5,059 nucleotides of DNA, taken from contig JAUYEB010000117.1 in NCBI GenBank assembly GCA_030691555.1, positions 1 through 5,059 of the forward strand. Direction: 5' to 3'. The notes beneath the pieces are model-generated. The model was given only the letters and a program-made list of their open reading frames with translations. It was not told where the DNA came from and made no database searches. Positions 1-3,863 of the stretch are shown in pieces; position 1 is the stretch's first letter, and every line of letters starts with the position of its first letter. A program made the position numbers and the translations under genes. This DNA is from Candidatus Bathyarchaeota archaeon. Its GTDB lineage: Archaea > Thermoproteota > Bathyarchaeia > TCS64.

Positions 1-1553
1 AGATGCGCGGAGAAGTCAAGATAGACGGGCTTTCGACGAGGGAGCACCCCACGTACGAGCTCGCCAAGCACGTTGGGCTGATCTTCCAAAACCCCGACAA
101 CCAGATCTTCTCCCTGACCGTCGAGAAGGACATAGCCTTCGGCCTCGAGAACCTCGGTCAGCCGAGGGAGAAGATGAGGTCCGAGATCGAGTGGGCCCTC
201 CAACAGTCGGGGATCACCCATCTCAGGGAGCGTGGGACGCACGAGCTCTCGGGGGGCCAGAAGCAGAGGCTCACCATCGCCTCCGTCCTCGCGATGCACC
301 CCGGCGTCATAGTGATGGATGAGCCCACAGCCTTCCTCGACCCAGTCGGGGCGGAGAGGATATTCAACGTCCTCCACGCCCTCAACAGGGATCACGACAT
401 AACGGTCATTCTCATCGAGCACCGCATGGACCTCGCGGTTAAGCACTGTAAAAGGATAATAGTATTCGACCAGGGGCGGGTTGTCAACGATGGTTCCCCG
501 CGCGAGATATTTACCGCCGACGAGACGCGCCTCATAGGCGTCGGGATACCCAGGATGGTGGAGCTCGGGCGGAGGCTCCGCCACCGGGGCTTCGACATGA
601 ACATCCCTCTCGACGCCGAGGAGGCTTACCGCGAGCTCGCCCCGTACCTTTCGAACAAGGCACCTGCGAAACCAAGAGGCGAGATAGACGAACTCAACAG
701 CGTCGTGGGCGAGTACAGCCACTCCCCGATAGTTCAGGTGGAGGACGTAGCCTACTCGTACTCCACGGGTGTAGACGCCCTGAGAGGCGTCTCCCTCGTC
801 ATAAACCGCGGGGAGTACGTCGCCATCATGGGCGAGAACGGCGCGGGTAAGACGACGCTGGTGAAGCACTTCAACGGGCTCCTGAGGGCGAAGAGCGGAA
901 GGGTGCTCGTAGACGGCGAGGACGTCTCCCAGAAGAGCATAGCCACCATGGCGAGGAAGGTGGGGCTCGTCTTCCAGAACCCCGACGACCAGCTCTTCGC
1001 CGAAGACGTCGAGGAGGAAATCAGCTTCGCACTGAAGAACTTCGGATTCAACGAGGAAGTGACGAGAAGCAGGGTGGACTGGGCGCTCAACCTCCTCGAC
1101 ATACAGCGGTACAAGAAGTCCAGCCCCTTCATACTCAGCGGAGGGGAGAGGAAGCGTGTCGCCCTCGCCTCAGTGCTCGCGTGGAACCCAGACGTCCTGG
1201 TACTAGACGAGCCCACAGTGGGGCAGGACTACGGCCAGAAGGAACGCCTCAAACACTTCCTGATGCAGCTTAGGACGCAGGGTAAAACAGTCGTCATAGT
1301 CACCCACGATGTGGAGTTCGTCGCGGAGAGCCAGCCACGCATAGTCCTGATGGCGCAGGGGAAGATCGTCGCGGATGGTCCGGCGAAGAGGATCATGGTC
1401 GACAAGGCCAGCCTCGACGCGTGCTCGGTGGCACCCCCCGAGGTGACCAAGTTATTCTCAAAGCTGAACAGAAACGGCTTCCCCGAGGACGTCCTAGACG
1501 TCGACGAGGCGTTCACCATAATAAACAAGAGGGTCGGGGGAGAAGTGGCATGA
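1..1553 (+). CDS. ecfA: Fused double-ATPase (EcfA-EcfA' type) of an ECF transporter, 5'-partial
   Basis: Hydrolyses ATP on the cytoplasmic face of the membrane to drive an energy-coupling factor (ECF) importer for vitamins or metal ions. The reading frame is open from base 1 (first whole codon at 3), and the Met there is internal: the first nucleotide-binding domain begins just after where its Walker A should be, so the true start is upstream. Numbering from that Met, domain 1 shows the Q-loop FQNPDNQ (28-34), signature LSGGQKQRL (82-90), Walker B VIVMDEP (102-108) and switch His140. Domain 2 has Walker A GENGAGKTT (277-285), Q-loop FQNPDDQ (324-330), signature LSGGERKRV (378-386), Walker B VLVLDEP (398-404) and His435. 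Each domain ends in an ECF-type helical tail with a G-F...D(A/E)EA(F/Y) pattern, around 180-216 and 479-508. Fused ECF ATPases of the YkoD type and archaeal relatives are known. The stop overlaps the start of ecfT. The substrate cannot be told from this protein; the ECF assignment rests on the tails and the EcfT neighbour. Confidence 0.95.
   Translation, partial: MRGEVKIDGLSTREHPTYELAKHVGLIFQNPDNQIFSLTVEKDIAFGLENLGQPREKMRSEIEWALQQSGITHLRERGTHELSGGQKQRLTIASVLAMHPGVIVMDEPTAFLDPVGAERIFNVLHALNRDHDITVILIEHRMDLAVKHCKRIIVFDQGRVVNDGSPREIFTADETRLIGVGIPRMVELGRRLRHRGFDMNIPLDAEEAYRELAPYLSNKAPAKPRGEIDELNSVVGEYSHSPIVQVEDVAYSYSTGVDALRGVSLVINRGEYVAIMGENGAGKTTLVKHFNGLLRAKSGRVLVDGEDVSQKSIATMARKVGLVFQNPDDQLFAEDVEEEISFALKNFGFNEEVTRSRVDWALNLLDIQRYKKSSPFILSGGERKRVALASVLAWNPDVLVLDEPTVGQDYGQKERLKHFLMQLRTQGKTVVIVTHDVEFVAESQPRIVLMAQGKIVADGPAKRIMVDKASLDACSVAPPEVTKLFSKLNRNGFPEDVLDVDEAFTIINKRVGGEVA
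1536..1542 (+). promoter_or_regulatory. Ribosome binding site of ecfT inside the ATPase gene
   Basis: GGGGGAG lies 7 bases before the ATG at 1550, a good Shine-Dalgarno match at normal spacing. It decides the ecfT start: the same frame is open from an earlier ATG at 1421, but that would overlap the ATPase gene by more than 130 bases and add 43 Arg/Gly-rich residues foreign to EcfT. The ATGA overlap (1550-1553) suggests translational coupling of the two subunits. Confidence 0.75.
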
Positions 1554-2344
1554 GTCTGCTTGAGGGGCTCAGGTTCACGCGCGGAGACTCCCCCCTCCAC
1601 AGGCTCGATCCGAGGGTCAAGTTCCTGATGACGATGGTCATCTTCGGGATATCGATAATGTTCTTCGACCTCATCCCCCTCCTCCTCGTGTTCTTCCTCC
1701 AGATCCCCCTCGTCGTCTACGGAAAGATATGGAGGGAGTGGCTGAAGACACTCAGGGGTGGCGCCTTCCTGGCGGTCATAATCTTCGCGACGAACCTACT
1801 CAGCTTCTACTTCTTCAGGGGGATGCACCTCACCGGGGACACCGTGGAGTTCAGCCTCGGCCTCACCCTCCGATTCCTAGCCCTCATAACCAGCTTCAGC
1901 CTGTTCTTCCTGACGACCTCGCCCGATAAGCTCAGCCTGGCCTTGGAGAAGGCCCGGGTGCCATACGAGTTCAACTTCGCCTTCATCACCGCGATAAGGT
2001 TCGTCCCCGTCCTAGCCGAGGAGGCCCAGACGATCATGGACGCCCAGAGGTCTAGGGGGCTAGAACTCGACAGGGGTGGGTTCCTCTCGAGGATAAGGAA
2101 GTACATACCCATACTCCTGCCCCTGATAATCAACTCGATCAGGAGGAGCCTTGAGCTAGCCGAGGCCATGGAGTCGAGGGCGTTTGGAGCCACGAAGGAC
2201 CGCACCAATCTATACGACCTCCAGATGTCGAGGTATGACTACACAGCCCTCTTCCTCACCCTCGCCGTGCTCTTATTGGCCATCTACACGCGTTTCTTCC
2301 TGCCGCCGTTCCCGAAGCTTCTAGGCTCAACCGTACTGGTTTGA
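1550..2344 (+). CDS. ecfT: ECF transporter transmembrane coupling protein EcfT
   Basis: Integral membrane protein that links the ATPase pair to the substrate-binding S component in an ECF importer. At 264 residues it has the usual EcfT length. The N-terminus carries the family pattern SPLHRLDPRVKF (14-25), followed by hydrophobic segments at about 26-57 (two helices), 71-89, 104-122 and a C-terminal one at 231-251. A long amphipathic region between them holds the two coupling motifs that dock into grooves of the ATPases: DAQRSRG (164-170) and AMESRAFG (206-213), variants of the Ala-Arg-Gly/Ser signatures. A further weakly hydrophobic stretch lies at about 185-196. The start at 1550 is chosen for its Shine-Dalgarno and ATGA overlap with the ATPase stop. 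The pair forms a complete energising module, but no S component lies in the window, so it could belong to a dedicated (group I) or shared (group II) system. The substrate is unassigned. Confidence 0.93.
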   Translation: MSLLEGLRFTRGDSPLHRLDPRVKFLMTMVIFGISIMFFDLIPLLLVFFLQIPLVVYGKIWREWLKTLRGGAFLAVIIFATNLLSFYFFRGMHLTGDTVEFSLGLTLRFLALITSFSLFFLTTSPDKLSLALEKARVPYEFNFAFITAIRFVPVLAEEAQTIMDAQRSRGLELDRGGFLSRIRKYIPILLPLIINSIRRSLELAEAMESRAFGATKDRTNLYDLQMSRYDYTALFLTLAVLLLAIYTRFFLPPFPKLLGSTVLV

Positions 2345-2360
2345 GCTAATCCTTATAGTC

Positions 2361-2366
2361 ATTTTC
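2361..2366 (+). terminator. Possible weak T-run terminator after ecfT
   Basis: A short run (ATTTTC) follows the ecfT stop by 17 bases in AT-rich DNA. Archaeal RNA polymerase can terminate at short T-runs without a hairpin, but four T residues is weak, and the run sits just upstream of the next TATA box. Some read-through into the downstream regulator gene is possible. Confidence 0.25.
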
Positions 2367-2372
2367 ACAACG

Positions 2373-2380
2373 CTTAAATA
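2373..2380 (+). promoter_or_regulatory. Archaeal TATA box of the AbrB-PhoU gene
   Basis: CTTAAATA fits the archaeal TATA-box consensus and lies 63 bases before the ATG at 2443. With usual archaeal spacing, transcription would start around 2402-2405, giving a leader of about 40 bases. The overlapping 10-bp repeat (2377-2386) and the palindrome directly downstream suggest that this core promoter is regulated. An alternative TATA-like CTTATAG at 2352-2358 is less good. Confidence 0.6.
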
Positions 2381-2427
2381 ATTACTAGATCGACTACAGT
2401 CGATATCACTAGGTATCAATAATTACT
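2377..2427 (+). repeat. 10-bp direct repeats AATAATTACT flanking the palindrome
   Basis: AATAATTACT occurs at 2377-2386 and again at 2418-2427, 41 bases apart start to start, on either side of the palindrome at 2389-2404. The second copy continues as ...GT, and that 11-mer (ATAATTACTGT, 2419-2429) is found inverted at 3669-3679 in the next intergenic region. The copies may be binding sites. They are AT-rich, so chance similarity is not excluded. Confidence 0.5.
2389..2404 (+). promoter_or_regulatory. Perfect 7+7 bp palindrome, candidate operator
   Basis: ATCGACT-AC-AGTCGAT is a perfect inverted repeat with a 2-base spacer, placed between the TATA box and the predicted transcription start. 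A dimeric protein bound here would be expected to block recruitment of RNA polymerase, as archaeal repressors commonly do. Autoregulation by the AbrB-like product encoded next door is an attractive but unproven idea. The right half plus its flank (CAGTCGATA) resembles CAGTCTATA in the aEF-2 promoter. Confidence 0.5.
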
Positions 2428-2429
2428 GT

Positions 2430-2436
2430 AAGGAAG
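2430..2436 (+). promoter_or_regulatory. Ribosome binding site of the AbrB-PhoU gene
   Basis: AAGGAAG lies 6 bases before the ATG at 2443 and is a moderate Shine-Dalgarno match. It supports this start, which gives the expected AbrB-type N-terminus. The next in-frame ATGs, at codons 20 and 26, would cut into that domain. Confidence 0.5.
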
Positions 2437-2442
2437 TTCCCC

Positions 2443-3495
2443 ATGGAGCCTAGAAGGATACAGAAAGTCGGGTATTCGACACTCTCGGTCAGCATACCCA
2501 TGAACTGGGCGAAGAAGATGAACGTGAAGAAGGGCGACATCGTCTTCCTCAGCGAGGAGAACGACGGCGCCCTACGCATCGCCCCGGAGCCCAGCAAGGC
2601 GGAGGACACGAGCGTCTACGTCGTGAACGTCGACAAGTGCGACAACACAACCATCCTCGCTAGGGTAATAGTGGGGAACTACGTGCTTGGTCGAAGCATG
2701 ATAAGGGTGGAGTCGAGCAGGCGCCTGATGAGGGAGCAGATAGAGAGCATAAGGGCGGTCACCCAGAGGCTCCTCGGAATAGGCATAATCGAGGAGAGCG
2801 ACAGGCACCTCGTCCTCCAGTGCAGCATAGACCCGAAGAACTTCCCCCTGGAGACCGTGGTCAAGCGCCTCTACGTGATAACGAGCATCATGTTCAAGGA
2901 AGCCATAGACAGCCTCATCGACAAAGACAGGGAGCTCGCCAAGGACGCCATAACGAGGGAGTACGAGGCGGACACCATCTACTGGCTACTCTCACGCCTA
3001 CTCGCCTCGGCGCAGCAGAGCCGCGTCGTGTCGGAGGCGATAGGCGTCACCGACCCGATGCAGATAGCAGAATACAACCTCATCGCCTGGTACCTCGAGA
3101 TGATAGGAGACCGGATCAACGCGGTCTGCAACAACATACTCAAGATGGAGAACCACAAGAAAGACGCCAACGCCGAGCTCATAGAGCGCCTCGGACAACT
3201 CGCGCTGGTCAGCTTCACCATGTTCGACAAGGCGATGAAGAGCATCGTCGAGAAGGACATCAAGGTGGCGAGCGACGCCGTAGACCTCTACGAGGCGGTC
3301 CACGCCGAGGAGGAGAAGCTCCTAACTGAATTCCACGAGACGAACTCGGAGCTCACCACGAGGTTCAACATGATCGCCTGGGAGTTCAAGATCATCGCGG
3401 AGCACAGCTCAGCTATAGCGGAGATATCGATAGACAACATCCTGAGGAATAAGAACGACATCTGTCGGGTGGATGATTCTCCCAAAGAGGAGTAG
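2443..3495 (+). CDS. AbrB/SpoVT-domain plus PhoU-domain regulator (phosphate-uptake-regulator-like)
   Basis: Probable cytoplasmic DNA-binding regulator of 350 residues. Residues 1-48 form an AbrB/SpoVT-type swapped-hairpin domain: RRIQKVGYSTLSVSIPMNWAKK, then the turn VKKGDIVFL and a closing strand LRIAP. Residues about 55-130 resemble the linker region found in archaeal AbrB-PhoU proteins. Residues about 135-335 are a helical PhoU-like region with two repeats. The first has the acidic E/DxxxD patterns seen in metal-binding PhoU proteins: EYEAD (173-177) and EMIGD (219-223). In the second repeat the equivalent places read HAEEE (287-291) and IIAEH (317-321), so the Asp/Gly positions are changed. 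Bacterial PhoU acts with the Pst transporter and PhoR to restrain phosphate uptake. This archaeal architecture is usually annotated as a phosphate uptake regulator, but its target is rarely known. No pst or pit gene is nearby. It has its own promoter and stands between the ECF operon and aEF-2, so phosphate is an inference from the family name only. Confidence 0.9.
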   Translation: MEPRRIQKVGYSTLSVSIPMNWAKKMNVKKGDIVFLSEENDGALRIAPEPSKAEDTSVYVVNVDKCDNTTILARVIVGNYVLGRSMIRVESSRRLMREQIESIRAVTQRLLGIGIIEESDRHLVLQCSIDPKNFPLETVVKRLYVITSIMFKEAIDSLIDKDRELAKDAITREYEADTIYWLLSRLLASAQQSRVVSEAIGVTDPMQIAEYNLIAWYLEMIGDRINAVCNNILKMENHKKDANAELIERLGQLALVSFTMFDKAMKSIVEKDIKVASDAVDLYEAVHAEEEKLLTEFHETNSELTTRFNMIAWEFKIIAEHSSAIAEISIDNILRNKNDICRVDDSPKEE

Positions 3496-3509
3496 ACGTT
3501 CCCACCTCA

Positions 3510-3514
3510 TTTTT
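3510..3514 (+). terminator. T-run terminator candidate after the AbrB-PhoU gene
   Basis: TTTTT starts 14 bases after the stop at 3493-3495 and is followed by C. The T/C-rich stretch TTCTTTTCT (3561-3569) could be a second termination site; it is preceded by a short inverted repeat TATCG...CGATA (3543-3557). Both fit archaeal intrinsic termination, where the T-run matters more than a hairpin. Confidence 0.4.
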
Positions 3515-3584
3515 CGTGAAAAGAAACTCAAGGTGTTGTTGGTATCGATCACCGATATAATTCTTTTCTCACGACAGACTATGT

Positions 3585-3594
3585 AGTATATACT
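3585..3594 (+). repeat. 10-bp perfect palindrome AGTATATACT, TATA-like
   Basis: AGTATATACT is fully self-complementary and includes a TATA-like core. If used as a TATA box, transcription would begin near 3612-3617 at the hairpin described at 3608-3636. No ORF follows, so a non-coding transcript would be the only product. It could equally be a protein-binding site or chance in AT-rich DNA. Confidence 0.3.
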
Positions 3595-3607
3595 GGACTC
3601 AGTTAGC

Positions 3608-3636
3608 CGTTTGACCACATTTTATCCGGTTAAACG
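3608..3636 (+). repeat. Imperfect inverted repeat / RNA hairpin, 9-bp stem
   Basis: CGTTTGACC (3608-3616) pairs with GGTTAAACG (3628-3636) through nine base pairs, one of them G-U, around an 11-base loop. It is the longest stem I found in the intergenic region. There is no T-run directly after it, so it is not a classical terminator. It may be part of a small RNA or a DNA-level binding site. Confidence 0.4.
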
Positions 3637-3668
3637 ACGAAGTTGAGCCCACTCTGCCCAGAAAACTC

Positions 3669-3679
3669 ACAGTAATTAT
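3669..3679 (-). repeat. Inverted copy of the 11-mer ATAATTACTGT
   Basis: ACAGTAATTAT on the + strand is the exact reverse complement of ATAATTACTGT at 2419-2429 in the AbrB-PhoU promoter. A near copy in direct orientation, AATCATTACTG, lies at 3777-3787, about 20 bases upstream of the aEF-2 TATA box. The motif overlaps TATA-like DNA here (3676-3683) as it does at 2373-2386. Confidence 0.45.
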
Positions 3680-3806
3680 AAACAAAGACGCAAACTCTGA
3701 ACGTCGAATCTATTTAACCTGTTTTCCCATTAATCGTCTCTAAAAATATGCCATTTTACCTCACCGTGTAATTTCTAATCATTACTGAACCCTCCCGATA
3801 AATAGG

Positions 3807-3813
3807 TTTAAAA
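3807..3813 (+). promoter_or_regulatory. Archaeal TATA box of the aEF-2 gene
   Basis: TTTAAAA, preceded by a purine-rich ATAAATAGG stretch that could act as BRE, lies 50 bases before the aEF-2 ATG. With normal spacing the transcript would start around 3834-3838, leaving a leader of about 28 bases. The perfect palindrome GTCTATAGAC (3827-3836) sits at the predicted start site. Confidence 0.6.
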
Positions 3814-3826
3814 GAGCCCTTTTTCA

Positions 3827-3836
3827 GTCTATAGAC
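3827..3836 (+). promoter_or_regulatory. 10-bp palindrome at the predicted aEF-2 transcription start
   Basis: GTCTATAGAC is a perfect palindrome between the TATA box and the predicted start. With its left flank it reads CAGTCTATA (3825-3833), matching 8 of 9 positions with CAGTCGATA (2397-2405) in the same relative place of the upstream promoter. It could be an operator, or it may reflect initiator composition. Confidence 0.35.
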
Positions 3837-3845
3837 AATTCGCCA

Positions 3846-3851
3846 AAAGGG
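3846..3851 (+). promoter_or_regulatory. Weak ribosome binding site of aEF-2
   Basis: AAAGGG is the only purine-rich Shine-Dalgarno-like stretch before the ATG at 3864, at a rather long spacing of 12 bases. A short inverted repeat GGAT...ATCC (3850-3853 and 3860-3863) lies between it and the ATG and could bring the two closer. The start itself is secure from the family N-terminus. Confidence 0.35.
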
Positions 3852-3863
3852 ATTTGACGATCC

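Larger units (their letters stand above)
3496..3863 (+). other. 368-bp AT-rich intergenic region without a gene
   Basis: I see no credible coding frame on either strand. Start codons here are followed quickly by stops (for example, the ATG at 3748 gives 7 codons), and the longer minus-strand frames that enter it are antisense to the flanking genes. There is no tRNA-like T-arm with matching acceptor ends. Base composition falls sharply from GC-rich genes to AT-rich DNA. The region holds terminator candidates (3510-3569), a TATA-like palindrome (3585-3594), an imperfect hairpin (3608-3636), an inverted copy of the 11-mer from the upstream promoter (3669-3679), a second TATA-like TTATAAAC (3676-3683) and the aEF-2 promoter (3807-3836). 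It is long for a compact archaeal genome, so a small RNA or extended regulation is possible. Confidence 0.7.

Noticed and set aside
752..1216. 154-residue minus-strand frame
   Set aside because: It is Ser/Leu-rich and antisense to the second ATPase domain, whose motifs are all intact; a composition artefact.
1421..1549. Upstream ATG extension of ecfT
   Set aside because: The 43 extra residues are Arg/Gly-rich and overlap the ATPase gene in another frame. The ATG at 1550 has a good Shine-Dalgarno, an ATGA overlap and the normal EcfT N-terminus.
2820..3329. 169-residue plus-strand frame inside the AbrB-PhoU gene
   Set aside because: Extremely Arg/Gln/His-rich, out of frame with a well-supported gene, and without a ribosome binding site or recognisable fold.
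3543..3569. TATCG...CGATA hairpin followed by a T/C-rich tract as a bacterial-style terminator
   Set aside because: The stem is only 5 bp and AT-rich, and the tract is interrupted by C residues. It is mentioned only as a secondary archaeal termination site.
3409..3618. Minus-strand 69-residue frame reaching into the intergenic region
   Set aside because: Most of it is antisense to the 3' end of the AbrB-PhoU gene, and it has no family resemblance.
3695..3720. GTCGAATC stretch resembling a tRNA T-loop
   Set aside because: The flanking bases do not form a 5-bp T-stem, and there is no matching acceptor stem, D-arm or anticodon arm upstream.
3496..3863. CRISPR array, insertion sequence or C/D-box RNA in the intergenic region
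   Set aside because: There are no regularly spaced repeats, no transposase or terminal repeats, and CTGA boxes lack a paired RTGATGA C box.
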